From the NCBI GenBank assembly GCA_036258135.1, contig DATAEG010000163.1, positions 1 to 32,097 of the forward strand: DNA of 32,097 nucleotides, written 5' to 3'. Of the stretch, positions 15,146-23,086 are shown piece after piece. The notes under the pieces are model-generated. The model had not been told where the DNA came from, did not search any database, and worked only from the letters and a program-made list of their open reading frames with translations. This DNA comes from DATAEG01 sp036258135. Lineage in GTDB: Bacteria; Actinomycetota; Actinomycetes; Mycobacteriales; Jatrophihabitantaceae. Position 1 is the first letter of the stretch. Every line of letters starts with the position of its first letter. Position numbers and translations under genes: made by a program.

Positions 15146-15399
15146 CCGGTCACCTCCCGCGGGCATACCTCTGGACGGCAGGACGTGCCGTTCCTCAACC
15201 CAAACGATAGACCGTCATGGCCCGCTCAGCGCACGCGGCTGGCGGATTTCCGGGAGGCCCGGCGAGGCCCAAGTCGGCGCCGCGGAGCCCGGCGAGCGTC
15301 GCGGACGCCGTGGTGCGCAGCTCGCCCGGCCGGTTGGCGACGCAGCCCTGCATAGCGGGGGGTGAGAGGGTGGTACTCCCCGCGTGATTGAGGAGATCC

Positions 15400-15783
15400 A
15401 TGGACTTGAAACTCGAAGTGGTCGGCCTGCCGGTCCGAGACGTCGACACCGCCGTGGCGTTCTATTCCGATCAGGTCGGCTTTCACGTCGACCACGACAT
15501 CGCCCCCAGCGAGCACATGCGCGTCGTCCAACTCACCCCGCCCGGCTCGTCCTGTTCGGTGGTCGTAGGCACCGGGCTGCCGCTCGGCGAGCCCGGCTCC
15601 ACCAAGGGCCTTCAACTCGTCGTCGAGGACATCGACACCGCCCGTCGCGAGTTGGCCGATCGGGGCGTCGAGATCACCGATGTACAGCAACTCGGCCCGG
15701 AGGGATCGCCCGGCTCGCGGTTCGCCTTCTTCAGCGACCCCGACGGGAACGGCTGGTCGTTGCAGGAGATCAAGCGCGGCTGA
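15400..15783 (+). CDS. VOC/glyoxalase-family protein
   Basis: This 127-residue protein has the beta-alpha-beta-beta-beta repeats of the vicinal-oxygen-chelate fold. The N-terminal module reads VVGLPVRDVDTAVAFYSDQVGF, and the C-terminal module ends FAFFSDPDGNGWSLQEI, typical of small glyoxalase/bleomycin-resistance-like proteins. The first strand lacks the usual metal-binding His, so catalytic metal binding is uncertain. ATG 15400 has AGGAG at 15391-15395. It is divergent from ctaD and convergent with the CtaG-family gene, with four bases between stops. The substrate is unknown. Confidence 0.88.
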   Translation: MDLKLEVVGLPVRDVDTAVAFYSDQVGFHVDHDIAPSEHMRVVQLTPPGSSCSVVVGTGLPLGEPGSTKGLQLVVEDIDTARRELADRGVEITDVQQLGPEGSPGSRFAFFSDPDGNGWSLQEIKRG

Positions 15784-15787
15784 GCGG

Positions 15788-16942
15788 CTAGCGCCGCGGC
15801 TTGCCCTCGGCGCCCTCGTGCAGCGCCGCCAGCCACTGGTTGTACCGCTCCCGGTGGGCGTCGGCGTCGTCGAATTCGGGATCGACCGGCCCGGTGGAGG
15901 CCCCGACTTTCTCGGCGAAGACGGTCTGTCGGACCTGCTCCACCCAGCTGGTGCGGTCGCGCAGCACGACGTCCGGACGGCGCAGGAATCCGACCGTCAG
16001 CGCGACCATAACGACGACCATCAGCCCGTCGCCACCAACCCACATGATGGCGCCGCCCGCACGGGTGTCCGACAGCGGATCGACGGTAAGCCCGGGCACC
16101 GCCACCATGGCCACGGCCTGGGTAGTCGTGAGCAACACCACTCCGGTGAACGTGTCGACGGCCATAGCGATGGCCAGCAACAGCCAGCGGGCCGGCGTGC
16201 TGAGCTGCCAGCGGATCGTCTCGTCGCCGACGAGCAACGTGAAGAACTGAAAGCCGACCACCAGGTAGACCAGGTGCTCGAGCTGGCCCGCCCACGGGCT
16301 CTGCATGACCGTGTCCATGATCCCGGTCAGGTGGCTGCACACGATGACGGCGGCATAGCTGGCCAGCGCCACGGGCGGCGCGAAGAAGACCGACACGGGA
16401 CCACTGCGTAGGAGCCTGGACACTCGCGTGCGCCACGGTTCGGCCGACGCCCGCACCAGCAGCTCGAGGGGATGGCCGACACAGATCAGCGCCGGCGCGA
16501 GCATCACCAGCATCAGGTGCCCGATCATGTGCGCGCTGAAGAGCGCCATGTCGTACACGCCGATGCTGCCGTTCGTGGCGATGACACATACGAGGAGGCC
16601 GGCACCGAAGGCGGCGCTGCGCGAGATCGGCCAGCGCGGCCCGGTCCGATTGGCCAAGACCAAGCCGGACAGGTACAGCGCGGCCGCTACACCGACGAAG
16701 ACGAGAGCGATCGCGTCGAGATGCCACTGGGTGAGCAGCGCGCTGCCCAGCAGCGGAGGCAGCGTCGCCGGTATCGAGCCTCGGCACCAGGCCAACGGCA
16801 GCACCGGCGTGTGCGGAGCCGTCAGCGACCGGTAGACGGCAGTGACCGCGAGCGCGGCCACCGCCAGGCCGAGCACCACGCACACGATCTCGAACCACGG
16901 CGCACGACGGCGCCGAGTTCCTTCAGGTGCGACAGCGGTCAT
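15788..16942 (-). CDS. CtaG-family (caa3_CtaG) cytochrome oxidase assembly membrane protein
   Basis: The 384-residue protein has about nine hydrophobic segments. Its histidine-rich membrane signatures are WHLDAIALVFVG, LFSAHMIGHLMLVMLAPALI and LEHLVYLVVGFQFF, which identify the caa3-type CtaG family. That family is needed for active oxidase in Bacillus and is thought to handle copper. The C-terminal 60 residues are charged and soluble. It follows the sco1 gene by 52 bases on the same strand and lies near ctaD, so an oxidase-assembly role is likely. It is unrelated in sequence to the mitochondrial Cox11-type CtaG. Confidence 0.88.
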   Translation of the reverse strand: MTAVAPEGTRRRRAPWFEIVCVVLGLAVAALAVTAVYRSLTAPHTPVLPLAWCRGSIPATLPPLLGSALLTQWHLDAIALVFVGVAAALYLSGLVLANRTGPRWPISRSAAFGAGLLVCVIATNGSIGVYDMALFSAHMIGHLMLVMLAPALICVGHPLELLVRASAEPWRTRVSRLLRSGPVSVFFAPPVALASYAAVIVCSHLTGIMDTVMQSPWAGQLEHLVYLVVGFQFFTLLVGDETIRWQLSTPARWLLLAIAMAVDTFTGVVLLTTTQAVAMVAVPGLTVDPLSDTRAGGAIMWVGGDGLMVVVMVALTVGFLRRPDVVLRDRTSWVEQVRQTVFAEKVGASTGPVDPEFDDADAHRERYNQWLAALHEGAEGKPRR

Positions 16943-16994
16943 CAGACGTCCAGAATCCCACCATTCGGCAGACGAGCGGCAGTCCGGCGGATGA

Positions 16995-17618
16995 CTACTT
17001 CCCCTCGGCCAACAGCGGGAAGTCGTGCTCGTAGATCTGGACCGCCGTGCCCAGCGTGTAGACGACGCCCGCCTTCTGGTCTAGGCCGAAGGCGAGCAAC
17101 TGGGTTCCGTGCACGACCTCGTAGGCGCCCTTGGCGTTGGCCGGCGGTCGCTTCAACGGAACCCCGACCTTGTCGGCATAGGCGTAGATCGTGTCGATGT
17201 TTCCCGTCAGGCCGACGAAGGACGGGTCGAATTGGCCCAGCCACTTCTTGAGTACCGCCGGGTTGTCCCGGGCCGGGTCCGGTGTGATGTTCACGACCAC
17301 GATGTGCGATCGCACCTGAGCTGGCAGGTTGCGCATGGTCTCGGCCAGATCGGCCATCATCGTCGGGCATTCGTCGGGACAGTGCGTGTAGCCGAAGAAC
17401 ATCAACGTGACCTTGCCCTTGGTGCGGGCGATGAGGTCGTACGAGTGGCCGTTCTGATCGGTGAGAGTGAGCGGCGGCATGGCGAGCGGCGGCGAGAGCT
17501 TCGTGCCGTGCAGCTTGTCTGCGGCCGAATTACCGCCGCCACCGCCACTACCGCTGCTGCATGCGGTGAGCGCTAGTGCGACGACGAACACTGCCGGGAC
17601 GATGCGCCGCAAATGCAT
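16995..17618 (-). CDS. Sco1/SenC-family copper chaperone lipoprotein
   Basis: The 207-residue thioredoxin-fold protein delivers copper to the CuA site of cytochrome oxidase. The N-terminus is a lipoprotein signal with lipobox LTAC (Cys20) and a Ser/Gly linker, so it should be anchored outside the membrane. Copper ligands are Cys80 and Cys84 in GYTHCPDECP and probably His170 in EVVHGTQ. Start ATG 17618 is six bases after TAGTCT, which overlaps the stop codon of the kynurenine monooxygenase gene. It may therefore be expressed from its own leaderless promoter, followed by the CtaG-family gene. Confidence 0.92.
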   Translation of the reverse strand: MHLRRIVPAVFVVALALTACSSGSGGGGGNSAADKLHGTKLSPPLAMPPLTLTDQNGHSYDLIARTKGKVTLMFFGYTHCPDECPTMMADLAETMRNLPAQVRSHIVVVNITPDPARDNPAVLKKWLGQFDPSFVGLTGNIDTIYAYADKVGVPLKRPPANAKGAYEVVHGTQLLAFGLDQKAGVVYTLGTAVQIYEHDFPLLAEGK

Positions 17619-17624
17619 AAACCG

Positions 17625-17630
17625 AGACTA
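17625..17630 (-). promoter_or_regulatory. -10 box (TAGTCT) overlapping an upstream stop codon, for leaderless sco1
   Basis: On the minus strand TAGTCT begins with the TAG stop of the kynurenine monooxygenase gene and ends six bases before ATG 17618. The same six bases thus seem to serve as translation stop and -10 element. Confidence 0.5.
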
Positions 17631-18974
17631 CGGAAGGTTGCTATGACGCCTATTTCGCTTGCGCGGTCCGCTCAGGAGCGCCCGGGCCAACCCGGCGACC
17701 GCGACGAAGGCCAGCCCGATCCCGGCCAGCAAGCGCAGCCGCTGCCGACGCAGCCGCGGCGCGATCTCGGAGTACGGGACAGTGGTGAACGAGACGAGCT
17801 CGTACCGGGACATGTAGCTCTCGCCGAGATGGCGCTCCAGGCCATGCTCGATCCGGGACCTGAAGCGGAACCACGGCGAGTTCACCCGGTCGCGCATCTC
17901 GACGAAGTTCTGCCTCGAGAGCTCGGCGATGACGTCGGTGTTGTCTTTGCGCCGGCGCTGGTACTGGTCGAGGGCCGCGTCCCAGTCGCCGCAGGACTCG
18001 TCCAGGCACCGGTCAATCTCGATGCAGTCCTCGAACCCGCAGTTCGCGCCTTGGCCGAAGAAGGGCAGGATCGCGTGCGCCGCGTCGCCGACCAGCCCTA
18101 TCCGGCCCACGACCCACGGCCAGCACGTCACCGTGACCAGCGAGCCGACCGGATTCTCTGTGAAGTCGTCGACGAGGGAGGGCATCAGGCCGGCCACGTC
18201 GGGATAGTCGCGCTCGAACCGGTCGATGATCTTAGCCGCGGTGTCCAGCTCGGCGAACTCGGAGTTAGGCCAGAACAGCGTGCACGTGAAGGAGCGGTCC
18301 AGGTTGGGCAGCGCGATCATCATCGAGGACGTGCGCGGCCAGATGTGCAGGGCGCCCGGATCAACGGCGAAGTCGCCGTCCTTGGCCGGGATGGTCAGCT
18401 CCTTGTACCCGTGCTCCGGGTAGTCCTGGCTGGATATGAACCCGTCGCGAGACGCGAGCGCTGCGCGGGCGGCGCTGTAGGCGCCGTCGCAGGCGAGTAC
18501 CACGGGCGCGACGGCGGACACCTCGCCGTCGGCCGTCTCGAACCGCATGGTTCCAGAGGGCGGGTCAAGATCGCGCAGTCGATGTCCGAACCGGATGGTC
18601 ACCCCGTCAGTGCGGTCCGCAGCGTCGAGCAGCGCCTCGTTGAGCTCGGCGCGGCCGATCGAGTTGATGTGCCGCAGGCCGTCCGCGCTGTAGGGCTGGA
18701 GGTTGGTGGCCCCGTCGGGCGGGTGCACCATTCGGCCGCGCATGGGTAGCGCCCGCGAGAGCGCGAGATCGGCGAGGCCGACCTGGTCCAATGCGGCCAG
18801 CCCGCGGGCGGAAACCGCCAGGTTGATCGATCGACCCCGCTCAGCACCGGCCATCCGCGGGTCGAGGCGCCGCTCGTAGACAGACACTTCGAGCCCGCGC
18901 CGGGCCAGAAGGGTGGCCAGCAGCGCGCCGGACAGCCCCGCGCCGATCACCGCTATCGGCGCGCGCTCAGCCAT
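17628..18974 (-). CDS. kmo: Kynurenine 3-monooxygenase (FAD-dependent)
   Basis: This enzyme hydroxylates L-kynurenine to 3-hydroxykynurenine with NADPH and oxygen. The 448-residue class A flavoprotein monooxygenase has the FAD motif VIGAGLSGALLA, GRSINLAVSARG, RAELNEALLD and the second FAD site GLVGDAAHAILPFFGQGANCGFED. The last two are diagnostic of KMO. The C-terminus holds a hydrophobic helix (GIGLAFVAVAGLARALL) in basic sequence, a membrane anchor as in eukaryotic KMO. ATG 18974 overlaps the end of the kynureninase gene by eight bases, so the two are coupled. Together they turn kynurenine into 3-hydroxyanthranilate. Tryptophan dioxygenase and arylformamidase are not in the window. Confidence 0.93.
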   Translation of the reverse strand: MAERAPIAVIGAGLSGALLATLLARRGLEVSVYERRLDPRMAGAERGRSINLAVSARGLAALDQVGLADLALSRALPMRGRMVHPPDGATNLQPYSADGLRHINSIGRAELNEALLDAADRTDGVTIRFGHRLRDLDPPSGTMRFETADGEVSAVAPVVLACDGAYSAARAALASRDGFISSQDYPEHGYKELTIPAKDGDFAVDPGALHIWPRTSSMMIALPNLDRSFTCTLFWPNSEFAELDTAAKIIDRFERDYPDVAGLMPSLVDDFTENPVGSLVTVTCWPWVVGRIGLVGDAAHAILPFFGQGANCGFEDCIEIDRCLDESCGDWDAALDQYQRRRKDNTDVIAELSRQNFVEMRDRVNSPWFRFRSRIEHGLERHLGESYMSRYELVSFTTVPYSEIAPRLRRQRLRLLAGIGLAFVAVAGLARALLSGPRKRNRRHSNLP

Positions 18975-20265
18975 GCCGGTCGACGAGATCGGCGAGGGAC
19001 TGCGCCGCCCGCCAGCAGTCGTGATAGGAGACGTAGAACGGTGCCGGCGCCAGCCTGACGACGTCCGGACGCCGGAAGTCGGCAATGACTTCGTAGTCCT
19101 CGCGCAGGAGCCGTGACACGTCGGCGGCGTCAATGCCCCGGACGCGGACGGACAGCTGAGCACCGCGCCGGTTGGGATCGCGTGGCGTGATCAGGTCCAG
19201 CGGGCGGCCCGCGCAGACCTCGTCCAGTGCGGCCTCGAGGTATCCGGTCAGACCGAGACTGCGGCCGCGGAGGACGTCGATGCCTACCTCGTCGAACATC
19301 TCCAGCGAGAGCAGCACCGGCGCCATTGCGAGGATCGGCGGGTTGGACACCGCCCAGGCGTCCGCGGTGTATACGGGATCGAGCGTGCTGCGCATCTCGA
19401 AGCGGGTGGCCGGATCCGTGCTCCACCAGCCGGCCAGGCGGGGCAGGTCGGCGTCGCGCAGATGCCGTTCGTGGACGAACCCGCCCGCGACCGCTCCCGG
19501 ACCGCTGTTTAGATACTTGTACGTGCACCAGGCGGCCCAGTCGACGTCCCAGTCGTGCAGGCGCAGCGGCACGTTGCCGGCTGCGTGCGCCAGATCCCAG
19601 CCCACCACGGCGCCGGCCCGACGTCCGGCGGCGGTGATCGACTCGATGTCGAGGAACTCCCCGCTCAGGTAGTTCACCGCGCCCAGCAGAACTAGGGCCA
19701 CCGACGTACCGTGCTCGTCCAGGTAGTCGACGACGTCTTCGCTGCGCAGCACATCCTCGTGCTCGCGCGGCCGCAGCCGGACGACGTCGACATCCGGGTC
19801 GAAACCGTGGAAAGCCACCTGGCTGCGCACCGCGTAGCTGTCCGACGGAAAGGTGCTGTCCTCGATGAGCACGCCCCGACGCTGCTCGGTGGGGCGGTAG
19901 AAGCTCACCATCATCAGATGCAGATTGACAGTCAGCGAGTTCATCATCACGACCTCGCTGGGCTGCGCCCCTACCAACCGGGCCGCGGGCTCCCGCAGCC
20001 GCTCGTGGTAGCTGACCCAAGGCCGGGCCGCCTCGGTGTGGCCCTCCACGCCGAGCCGGGCCCAGTCGGCCAGCTCCTCGGCAATGCGCTCGCCGGTTGC
20101 CCGCGGCTGAAGGCCGAGCGAATTACCGGCCAGGTAGGCGACATCAGCATGGGGGCCCGAACCCGCTGCGGGAACGAGGAATCGCTCCCGCAGCCCCCCG
20201 AGCGGGTCGGACTGGTCGAGATCGAGGGCACGGCGTTCGTCGAGAAATCTCGGCGCTCCCGACAC
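18967..20265 (-). CDS. kynU: Kynureninase
   Basis: This PLP enzyme cleaves kynurenine or 3-hydroxykynurenine to anthranilate or 3-hydroxyanthranilate plus alanine. The 432-residue aminotransferase-fold protein has YLAGNSLGLQPRA at the N-terminus and MMNSLTVNLHLMM. WDLAHAAGNVPL carries the PLP-contacting Asp, and WCTYKYLNSGPG carries the PLP lysine (Lys250). It ends with FRRPDVVRLAPAPFYVSY. These are strong family hallmarks. GTG 20265 fits the family start. It is the first gene of a kynU-kmo pair; the product could feed NAD synthesis, catabolism or a natural product. Confidence 0.94.
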   Translation of the reverse strand: MSGAPRFLDERRALDLDQSDPLGGLRERFLVPAAGSGPHADVAYLAGNSLGLQPRATGERIAEELADWARLGVEGHTEAARPWVSYHERLREPAARLVGAQPSEVVMMNSLTVNLHLMMVSFYRPTEQRRGVLIEDSTFPSDSYAVRSQVAFHGFDPDVDVVRLRPREHEDVLRSEDVVDYLDEHGTSVALVLLGAVNYLSGEFLDIESITAAGRRAGAVVGWDLAHAAGNVPLRLHDWDVDWAAWCTYKYLNSGPGAVAGGFVHERHLRDADLPRLAGWWSTDPATRFEMRSTLDPVYTADAWAVSNPPILAMAPVLLSLEMFDEVGIDVLRGRSLGLTGYLEAALDEVCAGRPLDLITPRDPNRRGAQLSVRVRGIDAADVSRLLREDYEVIADFRRPDVVRLAPAPFYVSYHDCWRAAQSLADLVDRHG

Positions 20266-20314
20266 TCTAGCCCTGCCTCCTCGACCGTGACAGTCCGCAC
20301 ACGTGCTCGGGGTC

Positions 20315-20365
20315 CACTCGGAAACGCGGAGTGTTCTTCGCGGAGCGTTTCCGTGGGGTAATCAT
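20315..20365 (+). repeat. dispersed hairpin repeat, copy 1 (partial)
   Basis: CGGAAACGC (20319-20327) pairs with GCGTTTCCG (20345-20353), a perfect 9-bp stem, followed by TGGGGTAATCATC. The order, spacing and loop (GGAG..GTTCTTCGCGGAG) match the second hairpin of the repeats at 26236-26328 and 29763-29853. The first hairpin of the full repeat is absent here. It lies between kynU and the EamA-family gene and could also act as a terminator. Confidence 0.65.
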
Positions 20366-20385
20366 CCGACCGTACCCGTCTCGCG

Positions 20386-21249
20386 TCACTGGGCGATGAG
20401 AGCCAGCGACACCGCGGAGAGCGCCAGGCCGAACCGGGCGATCCGTCCGGCGCGCTCGCGAAGGACCGCGACCGCGAGCAACACAGTCACCGCCGGATAC
20501 AGCGCCACGATCACGCTCGCCAGCGAGAGGAAGCCGTGCCGACTGGCCAGAACGAAGAGAACGTCTCCGACGGCGTCCAGGGCACCGGCGACCAACGCCA
20601 CCAGGACGGCCTGCCGTCCCATGGACGGGACCGGCCGCGTGCGAGCGCGGCGGCGTGTCACCAACAGCACCACGAGCCCCAGCGACACTACCCGTGACAA
20701 CAGCAACGGCCAAAGTCCGGTCTCGCTGCCCGCTCGTGCTTGGAGGATGAAGTAGGCGCCGAACCCCACCCCGGCGAGAAAGGCCAGGCCGATCACCCGG
20801 GTACGCAGCCGTTGCTGCTCGGCCTCGCCGGGGGCGTAGGTGAACAGCACCAGCGCAACGAGGCCCGCGCCCATGCCGAACCAAGTCACCAGATGCGGCG
20901 CTTCTCCGGTGAGCACCCCGAACGCCAGCGGCACGACCGCGGCCAGGACGGCCGTCATCGGCGAGACCAGGTTCAGCGGCTCGCTGGCCATCAGCTGGTA
21001 CATCAGCCCGAGGCCGACCAGCCCGGCCACGCCGGCGGCAACGGCGCAGAGCACGCCACGGCCGGTGACCACGCCGGGTACCAGCGGCAGCAGCACGGCC
21101 GTGACCGCCAGGCCTATCCCGTTGCCGTATAGCAGTGTGGTGACCGTGTCGGAGCGTCGCGAGGCCAGCCCGCCCGCGAAATCGCTAATGCCGTAGGCCG
21201 CGGCCGCGAGGAGGCAGAGGCCGACAAACGCCTGTCCGCCGGTGACCAT
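20386..21249 (-). CDS. EamA/DMT-family transporter
   Basis: The 287-residue protein has ten hydrophobic segments arranged as two five-helix halves, the layout of drug/metabolite transporters with two EamA domains. Typical segments are LCLLAAAAYGISDFAGGLASRR at the N-terminus and SLASVIVALYPAVTVLLA before the last helices. The substrate cannot be told from sequence. ATG 21249 has GGAGG five bases upstream; the GTG at 21276 lacks such a site. It follows kynU in divergent order with the phosphoribosyltransferase gene. Confidence 0.88.
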   Translation of the reverse strand: MVTGGQAFVGLCLLAAAAYGISDFAGGLASRRSDTVTTLLYGNGIGLAVTAVLLPLVPGVVTGRGVLCAVAAGVAGLVGLGLMYQLMASEPLNLVSPMTAVLAAVVPLAFGVLTGEAPHLVTWFGMGAGLVALVLFTYAPGEAEQQRLRTRVIGLAFLAGVGFGAYFILQARAGSETGLWPLLLSRVVSLGLVVLLVTRRRARTRPVPSMGRQAVLVALVAGALDAVGDVLFVLASRHGFLSLASVIVALYPAVTVLLAVAVLRERAGRIARFGLALSAVSLALIAQ

Positions 21250-21386
21250 CGCCGCCTCCGTCCGTGCCTGAGTCACGGAGAGGAGACCTAGCCGACAGCC
21301 TCAGATACGGCCTGCAGTTTGCCGGTGCGGTGTCCGAAACGCACGAGATCGGGTCACACGCCGCTCATTCGTGCCAGGCTGACGGT

Positions 21387-22034
21387 ATGGCGGCGCGGTT
21401 CGCGGACCGTACGAGCGCCGGCGCCGAGCTAGGCCAGCTCGTCGCCGAGCGAGGTGTGGCCCCGGACACGGTGGTGCTCGGGCTGCCGCGCGGCGGGGTG
21501 CCCGTCGCCGCCGGCGTGGCCCAGGCCGTCGGGGCGCCGCTGGACATGTTGGTCGTCGCCAAACTGCGGGTGCCCAGCCAGCCGGAGCTGGCCTTCGGGG
21601 CGGTGGCTAGCGGCGGGGTGCGCTGGCTGAACGACGACGTGGTGTCCGCCGCCCGACTGCCGCCGGATCTCGTCGAGCGACTGACCGCGGCCGAACTGGA
21701 GGCCGTCGCCGAACGCGAGCGCCGTCTCCGGCCGGGCCGCGTCCAGATTCCTGTGGCCGGGCGGTCGGTCGTGCTGGTCGACGACGGCATGGCCACCGGG
21801 GCCACCATGCGGGCCGCGGTTGAAGCCGCCCGACTGCTCGGTGCGGCCGGCATCATCGTCGCGTCACCGCTGGCCACCCCGGCGGTGGTCGCGTCCTTCG
21901 ACCGGGTCGCAGACCGGGCCGACGTTCTCGAGATCCGAGCCGCCTTCGGCGCGGTCAGTGTGCTGTACGGCCGGTTTCCGCAGGTCGGCGAGGACGAGGT
22001 GGCCCGCCTGCTGACCGCGGCACCAGCGGGCTGA
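21387..22034 (+). CDS. Phosphoribosyltransferase-family protein
   Basis: This is a type I PRTase-fold protein of 215 residues. The PRPP-binding loop is VVLVDDGMATGAT (residues 128-140), with the two acidic residues and the Thr/Gly-rich turn. GLPRGGVPVAAGVA and VAKLRVPSQPELAFGAVASGG at the N-terminus match the COG1926-type group. That group is often found near stress and dormancy genes in actinobacteria, and its reaction is not established. ATG 21387 is chosen because the frame upstream looks non-coding. It ends four bases before the convergent aldo/keto reductase stop. Confidence 0.88.
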   Translation: MAARFADRTSAGAELGQLVAERGVAPDTVVLGLPRGGVPVAAGVAQAVGAPLDMLVVAKLRVPSQPELAFGAVASGGVRWLNDDVVSAARLPPDLVERLTAAELEAVAERERRLRPGRVQIPVAGRSVVLVDDGMATGATMRAAVEAARLLGAAGIIVASPLATPAVVASFDRVADRADVLEIRAAFGAVSVLYGRFPQVGEDEVARLLTAAPAG

Positions 22035-22037
22035 CGG

Positions 22038-23072
22038 TCAGCGTCCGCCGCTGAGCTTGCGGCTGCGCTGCTCCACGCCAGGTCCGCCGTAGGGATAGTC
22101 CGCCGCGCCCGGATCGCTGGCGGCGTCGAGGGCCGCGCGATCTTCGGCCGCCAGCTTCAGGCCGGCGGCGCCGAGGTTCTCGGCCAGCTGGGCTGTGGTC
22201 CGGGCGCCGAGGATCACCGACGTGACCGCGGGCTGGTCCACCAGCCAGGCCAGCGCCACCTGCGCCATGGTCGCGCTGCGGGATTCCGCCACGCCCTGCA
22301 CTGCCTCGATGACATCCCAGGTCCGTGACTGGGTGCTGCGCCGGTCGTAGGCCTCGACGCCGCGTTGCGGGTTCTCGCCGAGCCGGGTGGCGCCGGACGG
22401 TCGCTCGTCGCGACGGTACTTGCCCGACAGCCACCCACCGCCGAGCGGCGACCAGGGCAGCAACCCGAGCCCGGCGTCCTGGGCCGCGGGCACGATCTCC
22501 CATTCGATCTCGCGTACCAGCATGTTGTATTGCGGCTGAAGCGTCACGGGTGCGGACAGCCCGAACGCCCGGGCCAGTTGGACCGCCTTGGTGAGCTGCC
22601 AGCCGGTGAAGTTGGAGAAGCCGTAGTAGCCGATCTTGCCGGCCCGCACGAAGCGGTCGAGGGTGCGCAAGGTCTCCTCGAGCGGCGTGTGCGGGTCCCA
22701 GGCATGCACCTGATAGAGGTCGATCCAGTCGACCTGGAGACGCCGCAACGACGCGTCGAGCGCTCGGGTCAGGTGCCGGTTGGAGAGCCCGACACCGTTG
22801 GGCTCGTCGCTGAGCGGGAATCGGCCTTTGGTGGCGAGGACGATTGGGGCAGTGACGTCGGACGGCCGCGCTTGCAGCCAGCGTCCGATGATCTCCTCGG
22901 AGATGCCGCCGCTATAGACGTCCGCGGTGTCGACGAGCGTCCCGCCCGCGGCCACGAACGCGTCCAGTTGCTCGAACGACCCCGCCTCGTCTGTCTCGCT
23001 CCCGAAGGTCATCGTGCCCAGCGCCAGCGTGGAGACAGCCGCGCCAGAAGCGCCGAGGTTGCGATAGTCCAT
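22038..23072 (-). CDS. Aldo/keto reductase
   Basis: This NADPH-dependent (beta/alpha)8-barrel reductase has 344 residues. The catalytic tetrad is present: Asp48 and Tyr53 in LVDTADVYSGG, Lys82 in LATKGRF, and His123 in YQVHAWD. YYGFSNFTGWQL and the coenzyme segment SVILGARTTAQL are typical of the AKR group with YajO- and YhdN-like proteins. The physiological substrate is unknown. ATG 23072 is eight bases after TAACGT, which overlaps the stop of the histidine kinase gene upstream, so it may have its own promoter. Confidence 0.93.
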   Translation of the reverse strand: MDYRNLGASGAAVSTLALGTMTFGSETDEAGSFEQLDAFVAAGGTLVDTADVYSGGISEEIIGRWLQARPSDVTAPIVLATKGRFPLSDEPNGVGLSNRHLTRALDASLRRLQVDWIDLYQVHAWDPHTPLEETLRTLDRFVRAGKIGYYGFSNFTGWQLTKAVQLARAFGLSAPVTLQPQYNMLVREIEWEIVPAAQDAGLGLLPWSPLGGGWLSGKYRRDERPSGATRLGENPQRGVEAYDRRSTQSRTWDVIEAVQGVAESRSATMAQVALAWLVDQPAVTSVILGARTTAQLAENLGAAGLKLAAEDRAALDAASDPGAADYPYGGPGVEQRSRKLSGGR

Positions 23073-23080
23073 AACCAGGG

Positions 23081-23086
23081 ACGTTA
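23081..23086 (-). promoter_or_regulatory. -10 box (TAACGT) overlapping the histidine kinase stop codon
   Basis: TAACGT on the minus strand starts with the TAA stop of the kinase gene and ends eight bases before the aldo/keto reductase ATG, giving at most a very short leader. The layout is the same as at 17625-17630. Confidence 0.4.

Noticed and set aside
14174..15355. Plus-strand 393-codon frame antisense to ctaD
   Set aside because: Composition is low-complexity (Gln/Asp/Arg/His-rich) and it mirrors the ctaD codons; no family motif and no ribosome binding site.
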